A stretch of 64,000 nucleotides of DNA from positions 50,069-114,068 of the forward strand of contig CAVTFT010000018.1 in NCBI GenBank assembly GCA_963734085.1, given 5' to 3'. The translations under genes were made by a program, and so were the position numbers. Positions 16,849 through 25,388 of the stretch are shown piece after piece. Under the pieces are notes generated by a model. It worked only from the letters and a program-made list of their open reading frames with translations. It was not told the DNA's origin and searched no databases. Every line of letters begins with the position of its first letter. The stretch's first letter is position 1. Origin of the DNA: CAIWHR01 sp963734085. GTDB lineage: Bacteria > Pseudomonadota > Gammaproteobacteria > Burkholderiales > Casimicrobiaceae.

Positions 16849-17235
16849 TTATTGGCTGCGCCGTTGCCGCCGGCGCGCGACCTGCGTCCCGAAGAGGATC
16901 GAGACGCCGATCAATCCGAGCTGCCACAGCGGCTTCACCGCGTAGATCAGTGCCGCAGTCGAGCCTCGGGGCTCAATGAACGTCACGTAGAACGCAAGCG
17001 CCTCGAAGAGCGCGGCGAGCACGGTGCCGGCGAGGAGGCCCGGGGCATGCATCCGCCAAGCGATCAGCAGAGCCACGAGCCACGGCGCGACGAGCCAAAG
17101 CGCGAATGCATACAGGCCGGCGTCGACCGGTCCCGGCGCCTTCACCACGAACAGCATCGCGTCGGCGGCGATTCCCAGTCCTGCGAGCAGCCGGACGAGT
17201 GGACGCGACAACGGATTCGGTGCAGCCGCGACCAC
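16849..17235 (-). CDS. Small four-helix integral membrane protein
   Basis: The product is 128 residues and almost wholly hydrophobic, with about four membrane helices. Examples are LYAFALWLVAPWLVALLIAW, GLLAGTVLAALFEALAFYV and IYAVKPLWQLGLIGVSILFG; the C-terminus is Arg/Gln-rich (ARRRQRRSQ). I cannot assign a family. It starts 9 bp after DUF3025 ends and stops 9 bp before the SDR, so it is probably co-transcribed with both. Confidence 0.72.
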   Translation of the reverse strand: MVAAAPNPLSRPLVRLLAGLGIAADAMLFVVKAPGPVDAGLYAFALWLVAPWLVALLIAWRMHAPGLLAGTVLAALFEALAFYVTFIEPRGSTAALIYAVKPLWQLGLIGVSILFGTQVARRRQRRSQ

Positions 17236-17244
17236 GATTTCGCG

Positions 17245-18078
17245 TCAGCGTAGCACGAGATCCGCCGGCGGCCGATTGCGGCTGCGCCGGGGGCGAAAGA
17301 CCGTCACGTCGTCGAACAGTCGCAGACCGAGATGTGCGGTGTCCCGGCCCGGCAGCGCGGCAATCGGCAGCGGCAGGAGCGTCTGCGGCTCGAAGCTTGC
17401 GCCGAGCGCGGCGAGATGTGCCGCCGCGACTGCGTCGAGTGCTGCCGAAAGCTCGGGAAACTCCAGCGGAAGGTCGACCGCGGCAAGCGGGAGCACGAGC
17501 GCCTTGGCCGTGATCGCGCGAAAAGGTGCGACGCATTTGGCGAGCAGGCCGTGGCCGATGACGAGCACGCGCGCGGGTAGCGCGTCCGCTTCGCGCCGGT
17601 CCCAGAACGCTTCGCGCCAGGCGTGGGCGCGCCATTGGTCGAGCAGCTTCGCATCGACGCACGCAAAGAGCACGCCCGATTCGTCGAGCAGCGTCGCAGC
17701 GTCACGGGCCGAACCGCGATGTTGCGGCCGCCCAGGGCGCAATGCGTCGACATGCGTCGCATTGAGCGCGGCTTTGGTGCGCGGGAACAGAAGCCACGCG
17801 AGCGCGTTGCAAAAGTCGTGCAGGCTTCCGGCCCGTGTGACGATTTCCGCGCGCTCCGCGATCCGCCTCTCGTACGCGAGGGCCGACAAGCGGCGCGGCG
17901 GCGGTTCCACGAAGCTGAGCGGCCGGCCATCCGCGAGAGCCAGCGAAGCCTCGCGCGCCCATGCGTTCAGCAACCGGTGTCCGGGCAGCGCGCTCTCGCG
18001 GCACCGTTGGAGCCAACGTGCATAGGGGGCGAACGCCGGGTGCCCGCCGGCGCGCGGCGCGGCGCAGTTCGCGCTCAG
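17245..18078 (-). CDS. DUF3025 family protein
   Basis: The sequence LHDFCNALAWLLFPRTKAAL with following NATHVDAL is the hallmark of DUF3025, a proteobacterial family of unknown function; LLDESGVLFACVDAKLL and VLVIGHGLLAKCVAPF also fit. From 18078 the product is 277 residues. The start is odd: between the family's expected N-terminus and the upstream gene there is no ATG, GTG or TTG in frame. The best-placed codon is a CTG whose last two bases overlap the upstream TGA (CTGA). Either CTG is used with coupled translation, or the true start is a TTG about 30 codons in, which would cut into the domain. Confidence 0.82.
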   Translation of the reverse strand: MSANCAAPRAGGHPAFAPYARWLQRCRESALPGHRLLNAWAREASLALADGRPLSFVEPPPRRLSALAYERRIAERAEIVTRAGSLHDFCNALAWLLFPRTKAALNATHVDALRPGRPQHRGSARDAATLLDESGVLFACVDAKLLDQWRAHAWREAFWDRREADALPARVLVIGHGLLAKCVAPFRAITAKALVLPLAAVDLPLEFPELSAALDAVAAAHLAALGASFEPQTLLPLPIAALPGRDTAHLGLRLFDDVTVFRPRRSRNRPPADLVLR

Positions 18079-19166
18079 CTCCTGCCTCCCAGCGAGAACG
18101 CGATCACCACCACGATGAAAACGACCAGCACGAGCAGCGCGATCTTCCACGGGCTCTTCGGGTACTCGCCGCGGATCGAGCCCGTGATGCCGTTCATCGC
18201 ACATTGGAAGGCGCGCGCGCCGTACGTATACGACAGCAGCCACACCGGCGCGAGAATGTGCTTGAACGTCTGGCCCGAATAATCGGTGCGCACGTTCAAG
18301 TTGCGAAACGTGTCGCCGGGAACCTGCTGCGCGCAGAGTGCCTGCACTTTGGCGTCCATCGCATCGCGCGAGCGCTGCGCGGCGGCGACGAGATCGATCT
18401 GGTAGCGCTCGACCACCCACCCGGCAACATAGCCGGCATCGTAGGCCTTGAGCTCGACGGTCGGGAAAGGCTCGATCCCGCGCAGGAGCTCCGGGTGGAC
18501 GCCGACGGACGCGCAGACGAGATCATCGTCGAAGAAATGCTGCAGGCGTCCCGACGCCGGTTCCCAGCGCACGTGCTGGACCTGGCGCGTCTGCATGCGG
18601 CCGCCTTCCTCGTAGGTTTCGGTCGTGTAGTAATAGTAGCCGGCTTCCGCCGTCCACGCGGCGTCGACGCGCGCATCGAACGTCCAGTACGGAAGATAGA
18701 CGCCGCGTACCGTGTCGGTCATCGCCTTCTTCTTGAGCGCCGAAGGGGCGAGCCAGAGCTTTCCGTACCAGGCGCGGATCGCGTCGCGCGCCGCGGACTC
18801 GGCAAGCTTGAACGGCAGCACGCTCTCGGGACGGAACGCCGGCTTCGTCTCCGTGTACGGTACGAGCTGCGCCGAGCCGCAGAATTCGCAGTTCTGCGCC
18901 TGCCGCGAAGGATCGAGTACCGAGATGGCATTGCAGCTCTGGCACTTGACCTGCCGTTTCTCCGCCTGCCAGCCGCGCGCATCGTCGCCAATCCCGCGCA
19001 GCGCGCTGACGAGATCGTGTTCGACGATCGCGCCTGCGGCATCGAGCTTCGCGGGTGACTCGGTGCCACAGAACGGGCAGACGAGCTTTTGCTTGGCCGG
19101 ATTCCAGATCGCCTCGCCGCCGCAGGCCGGGCACGCGAACTTGGAGAGCGCAATCGTCTCGGTCAC
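18075..19166 (-). CDS. Zinc-ribbon membrane-anchored protein
   Basis: The 363-residue protein begins with multiple zinc-ribbon pairs: CPAC (12-15), CPFC (30-33), then CQSC and CEFC further on. A long soluble domain follows (YLPYWTFDARVDAAWTAEAG, then YYYYTTETYEEGG, then a segment ending HILAPVWLLSYTYGARA). The last ~25 residues are one membrane helix (IALLVLVVFIVVVIAFSLGG), placing the protein on the cytoplasmic side. Such proteins are often annotated as TFIIB-type zinc-ribbon or loosely as helicase-like, without evidence for either activity. It lies 20 bp after the DUF4019 gene and overlaps the DUF3025 start. Confidence 0.82.
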   Translation of the reverse strand: MTETIALSKFACPACGGEAIWNPAKQKLVCPFCGTESPAKLDAAGAIVEHDLVSALRGIGDDARGWQAEKRQVKCQSCNAISVLDPSRQAQNCEFCGSAQLVPYTETKPAFRPESVLPFKLAESAARDAIRAWYGKLWLAPSALKKKAMTDTVRGVYLPYWTFDARVDAAWTAEAGYYYYTTETYEEGGRMQTRQVQHVRWEPASGRLQHFFDDDLVCASVGVHPELLRGIEPFPTVELKAYDAGYVAGWVVERYQIDLVAAAQRSRDAMDAKVQALCAQQVPGDTFRNLNVRTDYSGQTFKHILAPVWLLSYTYGARAFQCAMNGITGSIRGEYPKSPWKIALLVLVVFIVVVIAFSLGGRS

Positions 19167-19186
19167 GTCGTTCCCGCGGGGAAGGC

Positions 19187-19636
19187 TCAGCGGATGAAGT
19201 AGCCGATCACGTGCCAGGCGCCGTCCGCCCCGCGCTCGAGCGTCACCGTCTCGCGACTGTCCGCCTTGTTCGCAAACGACGTCCGGAACAGCACGAACGC
19301 GAATTCGCCGTCGGGACCGTCGGGCAGCTTGTTCGCGAGTTGCGTCGACAGCGCGCTTCGCTGCTCTAGTGCGCCGAGCGGCGCGCGCGCCTGTTGCAGC
19401 GCCGCGCCCCAGCTTTCGGCGGTGATCGTCTCCCTGAACCGCGCCCCGGTAGCGTTATAGCTTCCCGCAGCGTCGAGCGCGTCGGTGAGCGCGAGCCATT
19501 CGCGCGCCGCCTGTTGCGCGAGCGTCGTCGTGGCATCTTGTGCGTGCGCGGGCGCGAGGCTGCAGACAGCCGCTCCGGCGGCCGCGCACAGCAGCACTCG
19601 GCGCAGTCGAGCAGGCGCCGGCAACGCCGGCGTCAT
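19187..19636 (-). CDS. DUF4019-type exported protein
   Basis: The product is 149 residues from the ATG at 19636, which overlaps the SPFH stop (ATGA). A signal peptide is present (RRVLLCAAAGAAVCSLAPAHA, cleavage probably after AHA). The mature domain, with AAREWLALTDALDAAGSYN, SWGAALQQARAPLGAL and a final WHVIGYFIR, matches the DUF4019 pattern: a small alpha/beta fold, usually periplasmic, of unknown function. The coupling to SPFH and the zinc-ribbon gene suggests a partner on the periplasmic face of the same membrane assembly; that is inference. Confidence 0.82.
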   Translation of the reverse strand: MTPALPAPARLRRVLLCAAAGAAVCSLAPAHAQDATTTLAQQAAREWLALTDALDAAGSYNATGARFRETITAESWGAALQQARAPLGALEQRSALSTQLANKLPDGPDGEFAFVLFRTSFANKADSRETVTLERGADGAWHVIGYFIR

Positions 19637-20703
19637 GAATTCAGGAAGCTGTCGACGGCCGCGCGCGTCACCCGCCACTGCGTGCCGATCTTCTTGCCCT
19701 TGAGATCGCCCGACTCGAGGCTCGCCATCACGTCGGCCTCGCCGACACCGAGCGCCTGCGCGACCTGCGAGGGCGTGAGGAGCTCGGGCGCCGTCGCGGC
19801 CCCGGGCGCGGGGTTCGGCGCAGCGATGCCGGGTGTCGACTGGCCCATGATGCCGCCCGTCTGGTTGATCATCTGCTGCGCCATCGCCATCCCGACGGCC
19901 ATCTCGGCGCCGATGCCGCCCACGCCTGCATTGCCGCCCTTCTCCATTCCCTGGGCCATCTGGAACTTCACGTAATCGTTGAGATTGCCGACAGCGGCCA
20001 TCGAGGACCGCTTGTCGATCGCCGCCTCCACTTCCGGCGGCACCGACACGTTCTCGACGATGAAGCTCGTCATCTCGAGCCCGTATTTGTCATCGAGCGC
20101 GGGATTGATGAGCGGCAGCAGCGCTTCGCCCAGCTCCGAATAACGTGCCGCGACGTCGAGCGCCGGGATCTTCGAGCTCGCGAGCGCGTCGGAGAACACG
20201 CTCACGATCCTGGATCGCATTGTGTCGTTGAATTCGTCGAGTCGGAAGTGGTCATCGGTGCCCGCGACCTCCTTCAGAAACTTCTTCACGTCGATGACGT
20301 GGAAGTCGTAGATGCCGTACGCGCGCAGGCGCACGATGCCGAAATCGGCGTCGCGCATCATCACCGGGTTCGCGGTACCCCACTTGTTGCCGGTGAACAC
20401 GCGCGTGATCACATAGTAGACGTCGGCCTTGAACGGGCTCTCGAGCGCGTATTTCCAGCTCTTGAGATTGGTCAGGATCGGGATGTTGTCGGTGGTGAGC
20501 GTGTACTTGCCCGGACCGAACGTGTCGCCGAACTCGCCGAGATACACGAACTGCGCCGTCTGCGATTCGCGCACGATCAGCTGCGCGCCCTTCTTGATTT
20601 CCTTGTCCTCGTCGGGGAATCGGAACGACAGCGTGTCGCGCGAATCGTCCGTCCACTCGATGATGTCGATGAACTGTTTCTTGAGGAAATCGATGATCGC
20701 CAT
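19633..20703 (-). CDS. SPFH-domain protein with C-terminal helix-turn-helix
   Basis: The 356-residue protein begins with MAIIDFLKKQFIDIIEW and an SPFH (flotillin/YdjI-like) domain over about residues 20-220, including FGPGKYTLTTDNIPILTNL and GLEMTSFIVENVSVPPEVEA. A Gly/Met/Ala-rich linker (about 245-300) follows. The last ~50 residues form a MerR/excisionase-type helix-turn-helix: LLTPSQVAQALGVGEADVM and GKKIGTQWRVTRAAVDSFL. No membrane helix is obvious, so the SPFH part probably associates peripherally with membrane. The pairing of SPFH with a zinc-ribbon membrane protein recalls the Bacillus ydjGHI envelope-stress genes. It heads a run of six tightly packed genes. Confidence 0.88.
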   Translation of the reverse strand: MAIIDFLKKQFIDIIEWTDDSRDTLSFRFPDEDKEIKKGAQLIVRESQTAQFVYLGEFGDTFGPGKYTLTTDNIPILTNLKSWKYALESPFKADVYYVITRVFTGNKWGTANPVMMRDADFGIVRLRAYGIYDFHVIDVKKFLKEVAGTDDHFRLDEFNDTMRSRIVSVFSDALASSKIPALDVAARYSELGEALLPLINPALDDKYGLEMTSFIVENVSVPPEVEAAIDKRSSMAAVGNLNDYVKFQMAQGMEKGGNAGVGGIGAEMAVGMAMAQQMINQTGGIMGQSTPGIAAPNPAPGAATAPELLTPSQVAQALGVGEADVMASLESGDLKGKKIGTQWRVTRAAVDSFLNS

Positions 20704-20767
20704 CGTGGCTTCCTTTCGTTCGCGAATCCGCCGTGCTACACCGCGCGCCGATCCGCGCGCGCCGGCG

Positions 20768-21574
20768 TCACTTCTTGGCCGCCGCCAATTTACCCGCTTC
20801 CGCGGCGGCCTGCGTCATTTCGGCTTCGAGCTGGCTCGCGGGCAGCGCGCCGGCGACGATCGAACCGTCGGCGAATACCAGCGTGGGTGTTGCCGAGACT
20901 CTGAGCTTCGCTCCGAGGTCGCCGGTCGCCACGACCGGGTTGTCGCAGTCGCCCTGATTGTCGGGAAGCTTGCCGGAGTCGAAGAATTCGTTCCAGGCCT
21001 TCACCTTGTCCGCCGAGCACCAGATGATCCGCGATTTCCGCGCGGAGTCCGGGTGCAGCTGGTCGATCGGATACAGGAACGTGTAGATGGTCACGTTGTC
21101 GACGTTCTTCAACTCCGCCTCGAGTCGCGCGCAGTACGGGCAGTCGGCATCGGAGAAGATCGCGAGCTTGCGTTCGCCGTTGCCCTTGACCCGCTTGAAT
21201 GCAAGATTCATCGGCAGGCTGTCGAAGGCGATGCGGTTCAGCTGCCGCAGCTTCGCTTCGGTCAGGTTCTTCCTCGTGTTCGGATCGTAGACCGATCCGA
21301 TGAGGATGTAGGTGACTTTCGCGTCCGTGTAGATCATCTGGTCGTCGAGCTGCACTTCGTACAGGCCGAAATACGGGCTCTTCGTGATGCTGCGCACGGC
21401 GGCGCCGGGCAGTTTCTGCTCGAGCAGCCTCTTTACCGCCGCCGGCTCGCCACTAACGGCAGGCGCCGGGGCCGGGGTCTGGGCGGCAAGCGGGATTGCC
21501 GCCAGCAGGCCCGCGGCGAGAACCGCGTGTGCTGCCAGCCGGCGCAACGTGGTTGCAGTCGAATGCGACATCAT
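20768..21574 (-). CDS. dsbC: Thiol:disulfide interchange protein DsbC
   Basis: This periplasmic disulfide isomerase is about 268 residues from the ATG at 21574 (or 267 from the adjacent ATG). A signal peptide (AAHAVLAAGLLAAIPLAAQ) is followed by the DsbC dimerisation domain (VRSITKSPYFGLYEVQLDD). The thioredoxin domain has FSDADCPYCARLEAEL, so the active site is CPYC, and the cis-proline appears in SATPTLVF. The second cysteine pair is also present (WCSADK and GDCDNP). DsbC is kept reduced by DsbD; a DsbD/ScsB-type protein is encoded at 49.3 kb. It lies 64 bp upstream of the SPFH gene, same strand. Confidence 0.93.
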   Translation of the reverse strand: MMSHSTATTLRRLAAHAVLAAGLLAAIPLAAQTPAPAPAVSGEPAAVKRLLEQKLPGAAVRSITKSPYFGLYEVQLDDQMIYTDAKVTYILIGSVYDPNTRKNLTEAKLRQLNRIAFDSLPMNLAFKRVKGNGERKLAIFSDADCPYCARLEAELKNVDNVTIYTFLYPIDQLHPDSARKSRIIWCSADKVKAWNEFFDSGKLPDNQGDCDNPVVATGDLGAKLRVSATPTLVFADGSIVAGALPASQLEAEMTQAAAEAGKLAAAKK

Positions 21575-21599
21575 GTTCTCCAAGGGTTCGTCCGTAATC

Positions 21600-22784
21600 T
21601 TAACGTAGCGCGGATTGTGCCAACAGGCGCCGCACCGGCGGTATCGCATCGACTGCAGTCATTCCAAGATTGCGTGCCGACCTCGCCCAGCGCGCATCGA
21701 TGCGAAACAGGTGCGCGAGGCCGTCGGTGACGGTTTGCATTGCAGCGACTGGCAGGGCTCGCCGCCGCGCGTAACGCTCGAGCAGCAGCGGCGCGCCGGG
21801 ATCGATCACCGGGCCGCGCTCGCGCAGCACCGTCGACAACGCTTCGGCATCGCCGAAGCCGAGGTTCACTCCCTGGCCGGCGAGCGGATGCACGCCGTGC
21901 GCCGCATCGCCCACAAGCGCCAGCCGGTGCGCGACGACGCGCGGCAGCTTCAGGAATTGCAGCGGGAACGCCGCCGCAGGCGTAATGCACTCGATCGTGC
22001 CGAGGACGTTGCTGCCGGCGTCGGCCACGCGCGTCGCGAGCTCCGCCGGGGCGAGCGCCAGCAGCTTCGACGCTTCGTCGTCCCCGGCGGACCAAACGAT
22101 CGATATCCGCCGGCCCGGCAGCGGCAGCCAGGCGAGGATGCCACCGTCGCGCCGGAACCATTGATACGCGCGGCCGTGATGCGCGCGCTCGCAGGCGAAA
22201 TTCGCCACGATTGCCGTTTGCCCGTACGGCCTGGGAACCGCGGTAACGCCCGCGCGCTCCCTCAACCATGAATACACGCCGTCGGCGGCGACGACGAGTC
22301 GCGCGAATGCCGACGTGCCGTCGCCGAAGCGCAGCGCGCCGCCTTCCGCGGACCACGCCATCGATTCGAAAGTCCGCGGCGCGAGCGTCGTCACGCCCGA
22401 CATCTGCGTGAGCGCAACGAGAGCGGCGCGCAAGGCGCGCTCCTCGACGATCCAGGCGAGCGCGCGCTCGCCAAGCTCGTAGGCCGAGAAATCGAGCACC
22501 GCGCCATCGTCGCCGACGACGTGCATCGTTTCGATTGCAGCGAGGCGTTCGGGCGGTAATCCCTGCCATGCGCCGATGTCGGCGAGGAACGCGGCGCTCC
22601 CCGGGCTCACCGCGTATACGCGCGTGTCCCATTGCGTTCCGGCAAGCGGCTCGGGTGCGTTCACCGGTCCACGATCGGCGAGCGCTACGTTGAGTCCCGC
22701 ACGCGCAAGCGCCGGCGCGAGCGCGAGACCTACCAGGCCGGCGCCGGCGATCAGCACGTCGTATTCAGGGGCAACTGCGCTCAT
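21600..22784 (-). CDS. UbiH/UbiF/VisC/COQ6-family FAD monooxygenase
   Basis: The 394-residue flavoprotein begins with YDVLIAGAGLVGLALA for FAD binding (about residues 8-23) and carries the second FAD motif LVGDAAHGVHPLAGQG and NLGFGDAEAL. The DG-type motif VVAADGVYSWLR is also present. This family hydroxylates the ubiquinone ring at C1, C5 or C6; which position cannot be decided here, so I give no symbol. The ATG at 22784 overlaps the hslV stop (ATGA). It ends 25 bp before the dsbC start. Confidence 0.88.
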   Translation of the reverse strand: MSAVAPEYDVLIAGAGLVGLALAPALARAGLNVALADRGPVNAPEPLAGTQWDTRVYAVSPGSAAFLADIGAWQGLPPERLAAIETMHVVGDDGAVLDFSAYELGERALAWIVEERALRAALVALTQMSGVTTLAPRTFESMAWSAEGGALRFGDGTSAFARLVVAADGVYSWLRERAGVTAVPRPYGQTAIVANFACERAHHGRAYQWFRRDGGILAWLPLPGRRISIVWSAGDDEASKLLALAPAELATRVADAGSNVLGTIECITPAAAFPLQFLKLPRVVAHRLALVGDAAHGVHPLAGQGVNLGFGDAEALSTVLRERGPVIDPGAPLLLERYARRRALPVAAMQTVTDGLAHLFRIDARWARSARNLGMTAVDAIPPVRRLLAQSALR

Positions 22785-23326
22785 GACACCTGTTCGAGAA
22801 CTTCGATCACGTGGTTCTGGTTCGTGTAAATGCAAAGGTCGCCGGCGATCGCAAGGCTCGCTTTGACTATCTCCGCCGCTGAAAGTGCCGTGTGCTCGAC
22901 GAGCGCCCGCGCCGCCGCCTGCGCGTACGGCCCGCCGGAGCCGATGGCAACGATGCCGTGCTCGGGCTCGAGGACGTCGCCCGTGCCAGTGATGATGAGC
23001 GACGCAGTTCGATCGGCCACGGCGAGCATCGCTTCGAGCCGCCGGAGGATGCGATCGGCGCGCCAGTCCTTCGCGAGCTCGACCGCGGCGCGCGTCAGGT
23101 GCCCCTGGTGCTTGTCGAGCTTCGCCTCGAAGCGCTCGAACAGCGTGAAGGCGTCCGCCGTCGCCCCGGCAAATCCGGCGAGAACGCGCTCGTTGTGGAG
23201 GCGGCGCACCTTTCGCGCCGTCGCCTTGACGACGACGCTGCCGAGGGTGACCTGCCCGTCGCCGCCCAGCGCGACGGCGCCGTCGCGGCGCACGGACAAA
23301 ATGGTGGTGCCGTGGAAGATTTCCAT
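22781..23326 (-). CDS. hslV: ATP-dependent protease proteolytic subunit HslV
   Basis: HslV is the proteasome-like threonine peptidase of the HslUV protease. The 181-residue product starts MEIFHGTTILSVRRDG; the catalytic threonine follows HG and is exposed by removal of the N-terminal residues. Later blocks include ALGGDGQVTLGS, LAGFAGATADAFTLFERFE and IGSGGPYAQAAARALVEHT. The propeptide MEIFHG is within the known range. hslU is not adjacent: it lies at 35.5 kb on the other strand. The start overlaps nothing, and a 555-bp spacer carrying direct repeats precedes it. Its stop overlaps the UbiH-family gene. Confidence 0.96.
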   Translation of the reverse strand: MEIFHGTTILSVRRDGAVALGGDGQVTLGSVVVKATARKVRRLHNERVLAGFAGATADAFTLFERFEAKLDKHQGHLTRAAVELAKDWRADRILRRLEAMLAVADRTASLIITGTGDVLEPEHGIVAIGSGGPYAQAAARALVEHTALSAAEIVKASLAIAGDLCIYTNQNHVIEVLEQVS

Positions 23327-23440
23327 TGCAGCAATCGATGATCGTTGATGCGAAGTGGCCAATAGGGACCGCGCCGAAGTGGCGAGGTCGTCCACCGGGG
23401 GCTCCGATCCTGTGTCCTACACCCGGCGCGCCGTGGGGGT

Positions 23441-23867
23441 ATCCTTGGTCGCGAATCGGTACCCCCTGCCGTCGGCCGCCTGCGCCGACTCGACCCGGTC
23501 GCACCGCACTCGCGGTTCGGCCTCCGCATCCTGCCGTGCAATTCGTCCTGCCTCGGCGTCGGCCTCCGAACGCGCTCCCGATTGCTCGCATCCCCAAGCG
23601 AGCTTGGGGCCCCTGCTCGCCGTTCGCGCGTTCCCCTGCTCCGCCGTCCGCGTCCGCGGCCTCCGATCCTTGGTCGCACATCGTCACACCGCGGAGTCGG
23701 CCGCCTGCGCCGACTCGACCCGGTCGCACCGCACTCGCGGTTCGGCCTCCGCATCCTGCCGTGCAATTCGCCCTGCCTCGGCGTCGGCCTCCGAACGCGC
23801 TCCCGATTGCTCGCATCCCCAAGCGAGCTTGGGGCCCCTGTTCGCCGTTCGCGCGTTCCCATGCTCC
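23441..23867. repeat. Direct repeat, 225-bp period, two copies
   Basis: Two copies occur in the spacer between hslV and the STAS gene. The core runs from 23471 to 23642 and from 23696 to 23867: 172 bp each, differing at three positions by my comparison. Upstream of each core a 12-bp match (ATCCTTGGTCGC) sits at the same 225-bp offset, so the period is larger than the core. Frames stay open through the repeat on both strands, but the translations are arginine- or serine-rich shadow sequence. Function unknown; it is too long and too few in copies for a CRISPR. Confidence 0.85.
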
Positions 23868-23881
23868 CAGCGTCGCAAACG

Positions 23882-25129
23882 CTACTGTGCCTTCTTTACG
23901 AAATGGCGGGGTGAGATGCCGATGAGCAGCAGCAGGGCACGGACGATCGGCGTTGCGCCGACGATCTGAACCGCCCGGCGCTGCATTTCGATCCGGTTGA
24001 TCGCGTTGAGCATTGCCCCGGCGCAGACGAAATCGACCCGTTCGACCTGGCTCATGTCGACGGGGACGACGGGACGGCCCTGGGCGAATTCGGCGAGCCG
24101 GCCGAGCTGCGGCACCGAGGAGCCCGCCATGACCCCCGACCACACGAGGGTCTCGGCATCGGCACGCGGGTCCTCGGCCGCGGTCGCGCCTTCGGCCGAC
24201 GCCTGCGGCAGCGCCGGCGGCTCCCACGACGGCGGCGACAGCTCGAAAGTGACCGCATATTCGACGGCCCGGTCTTCGAAGGCGTCGCGCGCATTCGCCC
24301 ACTGGAGAAGCTCGAGCGAAAGGAGCCACGCGCCCTCTCCACCGTCGCGCCCCTTTTTCAGGGCGGCGTCGAGCGACGGTTTGAGCTTCTCGGTCCGTTG
24401 CAGCAACAGCGGGAATTTCGCGCGCCGGGCGTCGCCCAGCACCTGCGCGAGCAGCCGTGCACCCTCGTCGTCGAAACTCGTGACCGACATCATGTCGAGG
24501 CGGACTTCCGAGAGCGGCTTCGCCATCGCACGCTTCAGGCCCTCGAGCTGCGTCGCGGTAGCCGCCGTCAACTTGCCGGTGAGACCGATATATCCGCCCG
24601 CGCTTGCGCGGGGCCCGCCCTGCGGCTTTTCCGTCGCTTCCCATGGGGGCGCCGAACGTTCGAACTGCACGACGTACTTAAGCGCGAACTGGTCGAACGC
24701 GGCGCGATCGCCCGCGCGCTGCTGCAGATCGAAGAGCGCGAGCCACGCCAGCGGCGAGAGCTTCGCGTCCTGGTCGGAGAGAACCCCCTCCTCGAGCAGA
24801 GCTCGCGCCTGCTGCGCGTGCCCGCTCGCATAGCGAAGCGCGGCATCCTCGAGCACCGAGCACAGCCCCGGATTGGCCTGCGCGACCTCGAAACTCGGTT
24901 GGCCCGGCGATGCCCATTCGATGAGGCTCGCCCCGGTGACCGTGATCTCGCCTGCGGGCTCGATCGGGTGTCGATCCGCACCGCGACCGGCCGAGCCGTC
25001 GGCATGGCGGGCGGCGACTTCACGTGCCGACGGCGCTCGTCCGGATGAGCCCGGCATCGCGGGCCGCGGCTTCCCTGCAGGCGCCGACGGCCCGGGCTTC
25101 TTGGTCGGCGGTTTCGAGAACAACGCCAT
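23882..25129 (-). CDS. STAS-domain protein
   Basis: The 415-residue product has a Pro/Ala/Gly-rich low-complexity N-terminus (to about residue 55) followed by folded domains. The last third has a STAS/MlaB-like pattern: VVPVDMSQVERVDFVCAGAM then LNAINRIEMQRRAVQIVGAT. A similar block precedes it in the middle (KPLSEVRLDMMSVTSFDDEGA), so there are probably two STAS-like units separated by helical TPR-like stretches (QQARALLEEGVLSDQDAKLS). No enzymatic motif is visible. STAS domains act as phospho-switch or lipid/nucleotide-binding modules; the role here is unknown. It is the gene upstream of hslV on the same strand, across 555 bp of repeats. Confidence 0.72.
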   Translation of the reverse strand: MALFSKPPTKKPGPSAPAGKPRPAMPGSSGRAPSAREVAARHADGSAGRGADRHPIEPAGEITVTGASLIEWASPGQPSFEVAQANPGLCSVLEDAALRYASGHAQQARALLEEGVLSDQDAKLSPLAWLALFDLQQRAGDRAAFDQFALKYVVQFERSAPPWEATEKPQGGPRASAGGYIGLTGKLTAATATQLEGLKRAMAKPLSEVRLDMMSVTSFDDEGARLLAQVLGDARRAKFPLLLQRTEKLKPSLDAALKKGRDGGEGAWLLSLELLQWANARDAFEDRAVEYAVTFELSPPSWEPPALPQASAEGATAAEDPRADAETLVWSGVMAGSSVPQLGRLAEFAQGRPVVPVDMSQVERVDFVCAGAMLNAINRIEMQRRAVQIVGATPIVRALLLLIGISPRHFVKKAQ

Positions 25130-25388
25130 CGGATCGGTGGGTCGATGCTCCGCGGATTAGAGCGGGCCGCGCCCGGATCAGCAAGGGCGCAGCGACAGGG
25201 TTGGAGACTTTAGGAAACCGATTATGTTCCCGTCATAGGTATCCTTCAAGCCGGCATGTCCGCTGCTTCTCGCGGTTATCGCCGCGCCATTGGTGGGGGC
25301 ATTTCGCGATGATCGCGACGCACGCGACCTGCTAGAATCGATCGCAGACGCGCGGTCGCTCGGCCGCTCGAAGAAGAGGAGGATGACG

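Noticed and set aside
23441..23867. CRISPR array
   Set aside because: Only two long copies (about 225-bp period), no 25-40-bp repeat with spacers, and no cas genes.
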